From the NCBI GenBank assembly GCA_015501595.1, contig JADNRX010000170.1, positions 1-64,000 of the forward strand: a DNA stretch of 64,000 nucleotides. The letters run 5' to 3'. The DNA comes from Hymenopellis radicata (Eukaryota > Basidiomycota > Agaricomycetes > Agaricales > Physalacriaceae). Position numbers and translations under genes: made by a program. The notes under the pieces were generated by a model. It made no database searches and had not been told where the DNA came from. It worked only from the letters and a program-made list of their open reading frames with translations. Numbering within the stretch: position 1 is the first letter of the stretch; each line of letters starts with the position of its first letter. Of this stretch, positions 1 to 11,594 are shown piece by piece.

Positions 1-493
1 TCACTGAGAAGTGAGACCAGTCCTACTTGAGCACTTTCTGAAAAGTGAGATTGTGGGCCAACTGAAAGTAAAACTTTTCGTCCACAAAAGTAAGAAAGTA
101 AGAGTAAAACCGTTCTGGATTTTTCCCCAGCATTACCCCCATAGAAGAGTTATGCTGTGCATGCGAACATCCATTGTCTCAACCACCCAAATCGGGTCCA
201 TTTCTGACGGGACCTGGAGTAATGCTGTATACATCCTTCCCGAGCGTTAAGCGCCCGGAGGTGCGACGCGCAACTCGGAAATAGACGCGTTTCGATCGTG
301 GATCCGACCTGATTTAATCTACTTTGGTAGCCCGTGCCTCTCAGCCGCGGAATGTATGTAGTCCTCCAAAATATCCGTCTATTGTTCGTCCATATTCATA
401 CAGAGTTCAGTAATACACACAATTTTTACACGTCGAGAGGGGGTTTCGATACAGAACAAATCCATCTATGTAAGTATTTCCAAGGCGAATCAA
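1..493. other. No gene recognised (left window edge)
   Basis: No reading frame here has family motifs or plausible splice structure. It is the 3' flank of the branching enzyme gene. Near the left end the short word ctgaRaagtgaga occurs twice, about 40 bp apart, which may be chance. Confidence 0.4.
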
Positions 494-2974
494 TCAATTC
501 TTTCCCAGAACCAAGCAGGTTCTCGTCGGGATGTACACCTAAACGCAAGTCAATACTAAAACAGACAAGAAAGGGTAAATTACCTGAAGCCAGTTTTTCC
601 GTCCATTCCATTCCATGGGCGTCGTGAAATATTGCCCGTCAAGTTTGATGTTATCGAAGCCTCCGAACCTGGGCTCGTCGCTCGAAAGCACAACCTTGTA
701 TTCGCCAGGCTCCTCGACGCCGACTCTGTAGTCGGTGAAACTCTGAGTAGGGTGGAAATTGAAGATGAACAGCAGTCCAGCGCGCTCATATACAATAACC
801 TTGTCCACCTCGTGCTTCAAAGAAACGTAAGCCTATTAGAAATATTAGTTGCTGATGGACTTATCTCTGTGTGCAGAGCGCTTACCGGTTCCGACGCGAG
901 CCAAGTATACTTCTCATCCAAGTTGTTCATCTCGCTATCAAAAGCGTTGAGATATCTGTAGCGAAGAAGTTGGTCATCCACGACATTCCATTGCCTGCGA
1001 GCGTAATGGAAGGAGTTGTTATTGCCTTGACGAGGGAAATCAAGCCACTACGCAGGAATTAGTTTGCGACTGGTGCGCGCAAATAAGAAAATATTACCTC
1101 TGGATGACCGAACTCATTTCCTTCAAAGTTCAGATAACCTTCGCCGCCAAGGGAGTGAGTGAGAAGGCTAGGAAGTGCATAAGAAGCACGTCGAATATCG
1201 GAAGGTACCTTACTAACCGGATCATTTTATGCAGAGCGAGTCCACGAGCGATGATTGGAGTCATAGGCGTGAGATCAGACATATGAGTGTCTATGGGCAA
1301 TCAATGTCTGCGCCTGTCGTAGGAGAAATAAACGTACACATCTCTTTATCCATCAACCAAAAAGCGAGAGTCTTGTCGCCGACGAGCGCTTGGTCGTGGC
1401 TCTCACAGTAAGCAACGCTCTTCTCTCCATAACGTCGGTTCGTCAACGTATGCACTATGTTCCCTATCTCCCACTCATCGTCCGATTTGTGCTTCAGTAG
1501 CTTGATCCACATATCTGGAATAGCCATCGAGAGCCGATAGTCAAACCCAACACCACCCTTGCTAACTGGGACGCAGAGAAGAGGCATCCCGGACACATCT
1601 TCAGCAATTGTGATGACTTGAGGATAGATAGAATGCATCGCGTCGTTCGCCTGTCACGAGCGCTACATGAATATGGCGACGGATAGTGAAACGAAAAACG
1701 TACAAGCATGAGATAGACAATGGCTTCATTATCAGCGCCAGGACCGAAATACTCATGATATCCTCCAGAGAAACCAGTGCCGATACCATGATGGACGTAC
1801 ATCATGCTCGTCACACCGTCAAATCGGAATCCATCGAAACGATATTCTTCCAGGTAGAATCTCAAGTTACTCAAAAGGAAGCGCAGAACTTCGTGTGACC
1901 CATAGTTAAAGAGGCGACTGTCCCAAAGTTCGTGCCTTCCTTTGCCACCTTCATGGAAGTAGAGGTGGTCAGTGCCGTCAAACTCGTTGATGCCGTCCAG
2001 GACGTTCTTGCAAGCGTGGGAGTGGACGATATCGAGGAGAACAGTGATCCCCATGCCATGGGCTGTGTCTATAAGTTCCTTCAAGTCCTCAGGGGATCCA
2101 TTTCGCGAACTTGCAGCGAAGAAACTGGTAACTTGGTAACCAAAGGCTGATGGCGCATTCAGTCGACGCGATAATGCTATGCTTTGTACTTACAAGCATA
2201 ATATGCGTGCTCCATGACAGCCATCAGCTGAATGATGTTGTAGCCAAGTCTCTTGATGCGCGGCAAGATGTGGGTAGTAAACTCCTTGTAGGTTCCGACC
2301 CGCGGCTCAGAGGTAGAGATACCAACATGGGCCTCGTATATTCTCGCATCCTTGGGAGCAGGAGGGCGGGGGTTTTTGAAAGTGTATTTCTGATCTGGGG
2401 AGGATTCCAAAACCGAGCGTCATAGACTGGTGACACATTAAGATCCTGAGTGACGCGTTTTATCCACGCCGGAAGTCGCTCAATGCGCTCGCCGGAAGGT
2501 AGAATCATGGATATCTACGAAGGTTAAGCATATATGTGTATTCGACACGTGAAAGCTACCTTGATCTTGGAGTCGTGCGGGATAGCGCAGACACCAGGCG
2601 ATTTGGGAGGAACCACGATCTCCCAGACTCCAAATTCGTTCTTTCTCATGGAGTGAGACTCACGATTCCAATCATCTGCACGCATATAAGCGGTCATTTC
2701 GATGAAGAAAACGGTACTCACTAAAGTCGCCAATCAAATACGCCTCCTTGGCATTTGGAGCCCACTCTCGATACACAACCTCCCCATTGCTCCCAACATT
2801 GAGCCCAAACTTGAGATACCCTTTCGTGAAGCTATCGTAGCCGCCTTCGTGCTGTTCGATGGCGTCCTTCAACTTCCTGAACAGATCGTGTCGGTGCACG
2901 ATAGCAGGGACATTGGGTTCGAGGTAGCCGTCGATTCCGAGGACGACCTTTGGGTCCAGAGGCGATTCAGGCAT
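494..2974 (-). CDS. GLC3: 1,4-alpha-glucan branching enzyme (GH13)
   Basis: Cytosolic enzyme that moves alpha-1,4 glucan segments to alpha-1,6 positions during glycogen synthesis. The spliced protein is about 680 residues, the normal family length. It starts [11 protein letters not shown], then has the CBM48-type segment ([17 protein letters not shown], then NDWNRESH after an intron). The GH13 barrel follows, with the nucleophile Asp in [11 protein letters not shown], the acid/base Glu in ITIAEDVSG and the third Asp in CESHDQ. The end reads [18 protein letters not shown]. At least eight introns of 45-60 nt fit by phase, for example one restoring [11 protein letters not shown] near 1280-1330. 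The first in-frame ATG is at 2974; the frame upstream has only a TTG and then a stop. The gene looks intact. Function is established for the family; exon ends are inferred. Confidence 0.93.
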
Positions 2975-4017
2975 CAGCGTATCTGAGAAGTGATGATGGT
3001 GGTAAGAGGGAGAAACCTGCAACTCTCCAACTTGTTCCTCATGAGTGATTCAGATGACGTCGATTTGCCCTACACAGCCACAGCGCGAGTTTTGCCTAGA
3101 TGATAGTTGTGGCTAAGTGAAAGACGTCGACGGTCTGGCTCGATTCTCGAGTAGATTAGTAGTTTGTACATGTCTTGCTGCGTCTTAGCAAAGACCTAGC
3201 AAAGAAGTAGCAAAGACTCTTCACACGTAAGTGATGCGATCAATTTCTTTCTCCGCGGCACTCAGCCAGTCTCCTCCACGGTCCAGCCACGGCCCACGGT
3301 CGTAATTAATCGACTACAACGCGTGTTCGACTCGACACATCCCAACTTATTCTTCTGGCCCGAAACATCAGCAGCTTCATACCACTGTTTCATGATTGGT
3401 CTGAGCAGCACTGAGCAGACTGCAGGTGAAGCACTGACCACGTCCAATGTCATAATATGACAATAATATGAAGGCCTACTCATGTCGGTTGTTGTTGCAA
3501 AAACAACGCACGATCTGAGTTCCTATACGTCTTCGCCCGCAGTTCTAAGACGGCCTTAGGGAATAACCGATGTTCTGAATGCGCAAAGTCCGTCGAGAAA
3601 GGCGACGCTGGAAAATGGCGACCCCGTGATAGGTGGTCTATTTTTAGGTGGTCGGTCCGACGGCCGAATGCTCTTCTTTTCGGCTTTAGGAAAACATTTA
3701 CCCCATCCCTCCGTCCATGTCGTTCGCAACCTCTTATCGACACCGACCTTTGCCTCGCGTACATAACGTTTTTCTGCAGTGGCATGCAAATCCCACGCTC
3801 TTGCACTTTTTGTGACGATCATTACGACTTTGCACGAATCCCCAAAGAAGTGCACTCATTTCGGAGTTGCTATCCCATCTATTTCGCTTATTCGGAATAC
3901 CGAGTCACGCCTTTTAAAGCTCCCCAAGAAACGACGCTGTGGGCACTTCTGTTCCCATCGACCCACGCACCTTCCAACGCGTCGGTCCTGTAGAGCGCGA
4001 CTTGCTCTTCTCTCACC
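2975..4017. promoter_or_regulatory. Divergent intergenic region, GLC3 / auxin carrier
   Basis: About 1 kb separates the two start codons. It should hold both promoters and 5' UTRs. No gene is supported: the open frames on both strands lack motifs. Around 3190-3220 the word agcaaaga recurs a few times. Confidence 0.4.
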
Positions 4018-6144
4018 ATGGGGTTCTCTGTTGGGTTTCTCATATACTCCGGTGTCATGCCTCTGGTGAAAATGTGCGTATTCCTCACTTCTCAAAGCAA
4101 CCTCTTTCTAACACATGATAGGTTTATCACTATCTTTCTAGGTTTTTGGCTGTCCCGGAGAGGTTTATTCCCACCTAGTGCTTCTCGAGGCGCCTCTCAG
4201 GTGCACTAGCAGATTTCATCCTGATATCACGGAAAAGTCTGATTTCATTGGAGGTTGCAATGAACATTTCCTTGCCAGGGCTTATCTTCTCCAGCGTCGT
4301 CCCCGCCTTCACGTCGGATAACGTTTCGGCAATGGGACCTCTGTTCCTGCAAGCCTTTGTATGTGACATCATTATCTATGTGCATCATTTTTCAACGTAC
4401 TACTAGTTCTATATGGGCTGTGGGTGCATCTTTGGAATCATCATTCGTGAAGTCTGTTATGTACCCCGAAATTTCTGGCAAGGCATTATTGTTGCTTGTG
4501 CTATCAGCAATTGGGGGAATCTGCGTGCGCAGTCTTCTGTTCATCTTGTTTTTCATCTTGGCTTAGCGTTATCATCCAGCAACGGCCATCGTTCTCACTG
4601 TTACGAAGTCTAAACCGTTCAACGCGGACACTGATCCTGCTCGTGGGTTCTGCTTTCTCTTGCACATGAATACGCTAACACCACCGTTAGTTGGGGTATC
4701 TTTCGTTGCCATCTTTATTGTGTCATACAACATTATCATGTGGGTCGTCGGCGCTGCAAATTCCTTAGCTTGGGATTTCGCGCCGGGCGTGCCGCAAGGC
4801 GAAGATGCTCTGGTACGCGTGGGGTGGCGCGAAAAGCCCGTGGCCGCACTCATCTTCAGGCTTCGTGATAAGTACATGCCCCTTCCGAAGACTAAGGATT
4901 GCGAGAAGAATCCGAATATGGAACCCGGAGTCGACGGGGCTCATGCAAAAATGGACACCACGCTAGATCGGACAGCTTCTTGGCAAGATGAAAAGCAAGA
5001 TCAGGTTGACGTGGAACCTGTGATTACAAGGAGAACAGAGACTCCCTCCAAAGGGAAAGGCAAGGAATCAATATGCGAGAAGGAACTAGAGATGGATCCT
5101 GAAATCCAGTTGGCTCGACGCGCGTCGCGTCTTTCCGCAACTTCGTACCGCTCAAGGCGACCATCTGCTAGCGTGGGCGTTCGGCCGCCTACTTCATCGC
5201 TCTTGTCTCCCAACAAATCGTCTGGAACACCATCCTCCTCACAGCTCCCTCCTGCGGTACTCGACGAAGCGGAAGAGCAGCCTTCGGCCCTGGAGTTATT
5301 CCTTGGACCGACTGTCATGAAGATACTACGTGTTATTGGGACGCTCTTTTCACCCATAACAATGACCATGTACATCTCCTTGATTTGTGCACTGATACCG
5401 CAATTGAAGGCCCTCTTCGTGAAGAGCGATACTGGCCCGCAATATCACGGACCAGACGGGAATCCTCCACTGACCTTCGTCATCCAAACCGGTCAGCTTC
5501 CATTAGACCGCTTGTATACAAGGCTAATATGTCCGTTCATAAACAGCTGAACTAGTCGGAAACATCAACGTACCACTGGCACTGATTCTTCTGGGGGCGT
5601 CGTTTGCGCGCATGCAGATACCGAAGCCTCTAAGTAAACTACCCATACCGGCGATTTTAGCAGTGACCCTGGCTAAGTTGGCGATACTTCCCGTCATCGG
5701 TTTTGCCTTCTCGCAGGGTTTGGTTTCACATGGCCTTGTATCGAAGGACGCACTGGTGGAGAGGTTCGTGGGCATGCTACTCAGCGGCACGCCCACCGCT
5801 GTCAAGTGAGCCTCTCAGTACACCCCAGTTCTCCAATTCTAATCATTACAACTCAGTCAACTCATCGTATCTCAGTTGTATTCCAAGGAGCCTAGTGATG
5901 TGGATACGCTCTGTGTAAGTGTCCGTCCTATGTCGATTGACCGATGAAACTGATAGCTTCGATTGTAGGCGTTCCTTCTTGTACAGTGTGAGCGCACTTG
6001 ATATCGGCTTCGATCGTCTGCTAACTGACTTCCAAGATGCCTTCATGTTCATTTCGACTGCGTGAGCCTACTTTGTTGTATCAATGTACCGTTAACTCAT
6101 TTGTCTACAGGGTGATCATCGCGATATCTCTTTCTTTCCTATGA
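4018..6144 (+). CDS. Auxin efflux carrier / PIN-like membrane transporter
   Basis: Predicted ten-helix transporter of the PIN-like (Mem_trans) family, probably in ER or plasma membrane; the fungal substrate is unknown. The N-terminal bundle reads MGFSVGFLIYSGVMPLVK, GFWLSRRGLFPP, MNISLPGLIFSSVVPAF and GNLPTAIVLTVT. A long hydrophilic loop (about 4880-5280) is Ser/Glu/Lys rich. The C-terminal bundle includes GNINVPLALILLGASFARM and ILAVTLAKLAILPVIGF. Small exons finish the protein (NQLIVSQLYSKE, AFLLVQY, AFMFIST, VIIAISLSFL). Phases require about ten introns; the one at the end of the loop joins QT to AELVGN with a phase-1 gtcagc donor. Starts at the ATG in caccATGGGG. Intact. A decayed copy of its 3' end lies at 9655-9965. 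Confidence 0.88.
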
Positions 6145-6368
6145 TGCGCTATTTAATTTGGTAGTTCAGAACTGCTATAGATTCTAGAATTGTGTGTACT
6201 GTATGATGCCAGAGGAAGCTATAATTTGAACCGACGTTTCTTCGGCTACTCATTTAGATCCCGGATATCACGTGCGATGACGTTTCGTGTTCTGACCAAT
6301 CACGGCATGGGCGGGACCGAATTTTCTTACTCCTTGCTCTTACCGCCACCATAAATTATTACTTTTTA

Positions 6369-9300
6369 ATGAACAACGGCGACGATGAGCACATCCTCGA
6401 TGAGGGCAGCGACGAAGAGGACTGGGAAGAGGTGCTCATCGAGCAGCCCCAACACTTGGACATAACGATCAACCAACAGCCAAAAGCAGAGGTGAAGTCC
6501 GTCTATTTTTCTGCCTTTGGTTCTGGATTTCCTGACAGTTTAATGCAGAAAGAAAGGCATTTCGCCCGCGGAAAGACTGCTACGGGTCGATTGTCATAAA
6601 TTGCATACTATTTGCTTGATCGCCAACGCGCAAGTTCGGAATAGATGGTTGAATGATGAACTGCTGCATGTGCGTCCGTCTGTTTATCACGTCTCGCGCT
6701 TACTTACCTTATTCAAGGCCAGACTAGTATCCTTGACACCGATGCCCTTACAGACCGCCTTTGCCATGATCCATAAGTCGCGTTTCCCCGACCAAGCTAA
6801 ACGCGGACGGATGTTCGAGTCAAGTCTTACAAACCTCGTCAACTGGTGGACTACTTCCTTCTTCCAAGTCGTGCCAGAAGGCCACCTTAGGAGCCGCACC
6901 TTTGACAGCGTGCAGAAACATCTGTCCAGCAACGATACCGTTCTAGATCGCGAAACTTTAGAAGACATCCTTGACGATGAAGGCGAACTTATTCGACGGC
7001 CGAAGAGCCTTATGAAGCACGCGTTAATGCAAAGTGGCTCGCGGGATACCAGCGCCCAGCTCTTCACGGCGCTATGTCGCGGCCTGGGATTACCAACCCG
7101 ATTAGTGGTTAGTCTTCAAAGCGTGCCATGGAAGTCAAGTATCGGCAAGACGAGGCCTCCTGATAAAGGCAAGGCTCGAGCAAGGCCTTTGGATGTTTCT
7201 GTTGACGAAGCGCCTGTCGCATCATCTTCGAAAGCCGTGTTTCCAGGCGATGGCGAGCGACTTGACGGGAGTTCGACTCCGAAGAGCGATAAGGGGAAGG
7301 GGAAGGAGAAAGCGAAGCCGGTTATAAACCTTCGCCGGTCACAGAATAAAGGCAATGTATTGGGAAAGAAATTGACACTTAAAGAAGGCACGTAGAATAT
7401 ATTCCATTTTGATTATTGAGTTAACAGCCCCCATAGATCCCTTATCGAGCCCACCCGTCTTCTGGACCGAAGTTTTCTCTCGTCCTGATGGTCGTTGGAT
7501 ACCAATCGACCCTCTTCGTGCCATCGTGAACAAGGCCACTCGGTTTGACCCCCCTCCAACGTCGACGCAGAATCGTATGTTGTATGTACTGGCGTTCGAA
7601 GAAGACGGATACGCGCGCGACGTGACGCGAAAGTATGCCAAGCAGTACGCTTCCAAGATTATGAAGGCGCAAGGAGGTAGCGCCGTTGGTGGCGGAGGAA
7701 AAGTAAGAGTCGAATGGTGGCAGCGCATCGTTGCATCGTTGACCAGACCTTATAGACTTGTACGTGTTTTGATTTTTCTGGGTCTTTTCAAGGACCTTAT
7801 GCATCGTCAGAATCGAGATGACGTTGAGGATATAGAGCTTGATTCAGCTCAGTACAGAGAAGGCATGCCCACCACGTTGGCTGGTTTCAAAGACCACCCA
7901 CTGTATGTCTATTTTTCACCCTCACCGTTAACGCCATTGCCAACTCACGTCTTTGATAGCTACGTAATACCTCGACATCTCAGACAAACGGAAACAATAC
8001 ATCCTCCTCCCCCAGATACCCCAGAGCTAGGCACTTTTCGTGGCGAACCAGTATACCCCCGCTCGGCTGTCGTGTCGCTCAAGACCGCGGAGACGTGGAT
8101 GCGGACTGAGGGGCGCGTCATTCAAGAAGGAGCTCATGCGCTGAAGATGATCAAGACGCGGACAGGAACGATTGCTAAGCAACGCGAGTTGGAACTGCTT
8201 AAAGATGGACTGCGGGAAGCAGGAGAGGCATCTGGAGTTAATGGAGAACAGCAGGTCATGCAAGGCTTATATGCTAGATCACAAACGGAGCCTTATGTAC
8301 CGCCCCCGGTGGTTGACGTGAGTAGTTCTGAACGCAGCGGTATGAAGTGTTGCTCATTTTTTCTTTAGGGTGTCATTCCAAAGAACGACTTTGGAAACAT
8401 CGACTTGTATGTCCCGTCGATGTTGCCTCGAGGTTCGGTGCATGTGCCATGTACGTTTGTTCATGCCTGCTGCTGTGTATTCCCTAACCTTGTCTTCAGA
8501 TAAAGGCGTTCAGAAAATTGCCAAGAAATTAGGCATAAACTACGCTGAAGCGGTGGTATGTACATTTATCCCTAGTGACCTCAAGCGTGCTAATCATCTC
8601 TTAGACTGGTTTCGAATTCAAGAAGCGCCGAGCCTTTCCTGTCATTGAAGGAATCGTTATTGCTACGGAGAATGAACAATTATTACTAGATGTAGGTGTA
8701 ATTATATGCTGCCATCTATAGTGTTGACAGTTCACAGGCATACTGGGAATCCGAGCAAGATGCCCAAAAGAAGGCGCAGATTAAGCGGAGAGAACGGGCG
8801 ATTAAACAATGGACACGTTTAATACACGGTTTGCGTATCCGTCAAAGACTACAAGCACAATACGCCAGGAAGCCCGACGTAGTGCAAGACAACGATCCCG
8901 ACAAAGCAGCCGAAGAACCTGAAGCAGATGCTTTTCACGGTGGCGGTGGTGGGTTTTTGGTGGGAGCGGACGACGTTGTCCAGAAGTTCCGTTTGCCAAA
9001 ACTCCTGAATATGGACGTGGACGATGCCCCACGCGCTGGACCCAGCAACAGTAAACCGGCAGTAACCGATTCAGAGCCTGGTATCACGTATGAGATGGCA
9101 ACTATGGATCTCGATGACGAAGTGGATGACATTCCCTTCGTTCCTCTCGCGAATGACGACGCCGTCCCCATGTCGATGATGGAAATGGCTGAAGCAGCGG
9201 CACAGCTCAAACCTGAAGTAATGGATATTGACGATGAAGAGTGGGTGGATTCTGTTGTCGGGGAGCCAGCGCCTAAGACGAAGCGCTTGACGCTGACGCT

Positions 9301-9577
9301 GCCGAAGAAGAAGAGCAAGCCCGCGAAGAAGTCGGCTGCTGGGAAGAAGAGGAAAGGTGCGAGGAAGCGGACGCGCGGTGAGGAAGGGGAGGAAGAGGAG
9401 GTTGATGAGATGACACCTTCCCCTGCGAAGAAGGCTAGGGCGAGGGCGCCGGCTCCGGTTGTTGCTAGTACGAGGACGTTGCGCCCGCGTAGATCGAAGA
9501 CGAAGGAGCAGTTGGACGAGGAGGCAACGCAGGAGCAGGCGATTAGGGTTGCTGCGGGGGAGGATTCTGATGACTAG
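6369..9577 (+). CDS. RAD4: DNA damage recognition protein Rad4/XPC
   Basis: Nuclear nucleotide-excision-repair factor that recognises helix-distorting lesions, normally with Rad23. An acidic N-terminus (DEGSDEEDWEEV) leads to the transglutaminase-like domain (CHKLHTICLIANAQVRNRW, then TSAQLFTALCRGLGLPTRLV and PVFWTEVFSRPDGRWIPIDP). Then come BHD1 (GTFRGEPVYPRSAVVSLKTA), BHD2/BHD3 (FGNIDLYVPSMLPRGSVHVP, KLGINYAEAV, GFEFKKRRAFPVIEGIVIA) and a long acidic tail with basic stretches (KKKSKPAKKSAAGKKRKG) that look like nuclear localisation signals. The catalytic Cys of true transglutaminases is not expected in this family. Introns fit by phase; the one at 7388-7427 appears to use a GC donor. A GT alternative exists at about 7360, giving a slightly different linker. 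Starts at ATG 6369. Intact. Confidence 0.92.
7388..7427 (+). other. Candidate GC-AG intron in RAD4
   Basis: The upstream frame runs into a stop at 7393-7395 and the downstream frame resumes at PIDPLSSPPVFW. The only phase-1 join at this point is ...GAA G|GCACGT...AACAG|CC CCC ATA. The nearest GT (7391) is in the wrong phase. At 40 nt the intron is short. A GT intron from about 7360 to an attgag acceptor would also keep frame. Confidence 0.5.
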
Positions 9578-9654
9578 GTTGTAGGTTGTGTATATTCTAT
9601 TGTCTGAGACGCCGGCCCAGTGTATAATTCAGTTTGTTTATCTACAGTTCAGTT

Positions 9655-9965
9655 ATAGCTGTCGCTATGGCGCTCATTCTTCTTGGAGCTTCGTTTGTCC
9701 TTATGATGTTGAGACGCTCTGTGTAAGGCGTTCCGTATTCGTTGACGGATTCAACTGACGGCACTCACTGCAGGCGTTCCTCCTTGTACAATGTGAGCAA
9801 AGGTGACCTCACTCAACGAGATGCCATTGACTACTTTTTAGACAGCGTGAGCCTTTTCCCTTTGACCTCGACACTCTTGTTAAGTCATCCATACGCAGCA
9901 CGATTACCGCGGTATCTATGATGCACTACATTCGCGTCAGTGGCAAACACATAGATTCTATTATG
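9655..9965 (+). pseudogene. Decayed 3' fragment of auxin efflux carrier
   Basis: This stretch resembles the last exons and introns of the carrier at 5545-6170. It reads LALILLGASF (9668-9700 against 5577-5610), then jumps to the word acgctctgtgtaag (against about 5907), an intron-like spacer, a copy of GGCGTTCCTyCTTGTACArTGTGAGC, the final acceptor region and a tail resembling atgatgcrctay...tagattcta. About 280 bp of the middle (AILAVTLAKL onward) are missing. The reading frame has stops and no start. Because intron sequence was copied too, it arose by DNA duplication and not by retroposition. It lies just behind RAD4, so it may contribute to that gene's 3' UTR. Confidence 0.75.
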
Positions 9966-10040
9966 CAGTATCATATCCGATAACCCAGCATTATTATACA
10001 ACTGCTATAGATCGCACAACTGTCCTTCAGCACCTTGTGA

Positions 10041-11529
10041 CTACAATGTCCGACACCATGCAATAACCCGATTACCAACACGCTCAACGAATGCATCATA
10101 CTCCAAATTCTGACCCCTGATGAACAGTCCACAGTGGGCCCCAACCTCGTCTTTAACGCCTTGAACAAGGACCTTCTCCCATTTGTCCCCACCGCCGAGA
10201 ACCTTCCCCAGCCCGGTCGGCAGCACGATGAAATGTCGAGCAACCTTTCCCTTCTGAGCTTCCTTCTCTCGAGATTTCTGCAGCTTCTTCAGGCGACTCT
10301 CTTCATCCTGTGTCGATACAGAAGAGTTTGATGATCCGGAAGAGTTGGATAGCTGTTGCGCCATTCCTGTTTCGAGGAGTGCGGCGTCGTTGTCGGCATC
10401 CTGCGTAGATTTGCCGTCGCTGCCACCTTGGGGTACCGTTTGGCTCCAGTAATTGACCCAGAGTCCGTTCCATGCTACAAGGGTCGTGTACCGCTCTTTG
10501 AGACCGGGTGGGTCAAACATACATATCCCGAATTGGAAGTGTTCTATGATCCATCGTTTGGCGGCAGTAAACGGCTCGTCTGAGTGCTTACGCATCCAAC
10601 GAACGAGAGGATCGTCGGAATGAGACGATATGAAGTTCATGGTGCGATCAACGAGAGCGTTCGAGCGTCCGAACAGTGACGAAGATTGTGAAGAGTGGGA
10701 AGATATGCTAAGATGACTTGACGAGTGGCTGGCTGGAGCAGATCCCAGATGATTTGGAGATAGATAGCCAGAAGATGAAGACTGCATAGAAGTGGCCGAA
10801 GAGCGCGCTGCGGGAAATAAAATGTATAAGTACTAGTCGAGAATGCACGCATTGAAAACCTACCGGGTATGTTCTTCTTGTATTCCTCCCAATTGTCAGT
10901 TACTTGGGTGTCGACAATCTTCACAGAGTGGTGGTTCATTTCAGTTTCAGTTTTCTTGCCATCATCATCATCGAATAGCGATGCTATGCCAGTAATCACG
11001 ACATGAGGGTGCATGCCAAGGTACGGCGTATCGAATGCCATCATCCCCATTATGCGGCGAGGTTGGTGATGACTTGGAGGATTATTCGATATGTGAGTGG
11101 CGGCTTCAGCAGCCAGGAGGCCACCCATAGAATGGCCAAGGAGAATAACAGGACCGGGTGGTTGGGTATTCAGCCTAAATATCAATGAATCAGTGTGCTC
11201 CCGGCTGCTGCGCTAAGTACCGACCATTCCAGAAAGTTATGCGTACATACGGAAATCGGCTTGACGCTCTTATAGGTGGGGTAAAGACTGCTTTGAATTC
11301 GAATGTTGAGCTCCTTGGGTAGTAGAGCAGACAAGCAATTCTGTAAATCAGTCGGAAAGGACTGTCACTCCTAAATAAATGCTGTACAAGCCCACCAAAC
11401 GGAATGAATACCTGGAAAGTGGTCTCGTCGCCTGAGTCGATCCCATTCAGCCATTGCCAACGACTAGAACCCGAAATAAGTACCTCTAAAGCCGTGGATG
11501 TAGATGAGATGCACCAGTTTCTGGCTCAT
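10041..11529 (-). CDS. Alpha/beta-hydrolase (DUF676-like lipase/esterase)
   Basis: Predicted serine hydrolase of unknown substrate. The N-terminus MSQKLVHLIYIHGFRGDETTFQ carries the oxyanion-type HGF motif. The nucleophile elbow is GHSMGG in PGPVILLGHSMGGLLAAEA, followed by GMMAFDTPYLGMHP. A Ser-rich linker (SSSSGYLSPNHLGS) then leads to a C-terminal block with FIVLPTGLG and GAHCGLFIRGQNLEYDAFVERV. No signal peptide is evident, so it is probably cytosolic. Introns fit by phase; one joins LEW to LNTQPP. The start is ATG 11529, supported by the HGF motif right after it. It shares a 65-bp gap with the divergent CSN1 gene. The exact family and the Asp/His partners of the triad are not certain. 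Confidence 0.82.
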
Positions 11530-11594
11530 AATGGCGGTCAGAGGTCAAGAATGGATCGGCACCGCCTTCGACTCCTACCATCACCATCACAGTC
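11530..11594. promoter_or_regulatory. 65-bp divergent promoter, hydrolase / CSN1
   Basis: Only 65 bp separate the minus-strand ATG (11529) from the plus-strand ATG (11595). Both starts are supported by family motifs close to the N-terminus. The spacer is a TC/GA-rich stretch with no clear TATA box. Transcripts probably start inside the neighbouring gene, or the 5' UTRs are extremely short. Confidence 0.7.

Noticed and set aside
2974..3022. Longer GLC3 N-terminus starting at 3022
   Set aside because: The codon at 3022 is TTG with an in-frame TGA shortly upstream; the first ATG is 2974.
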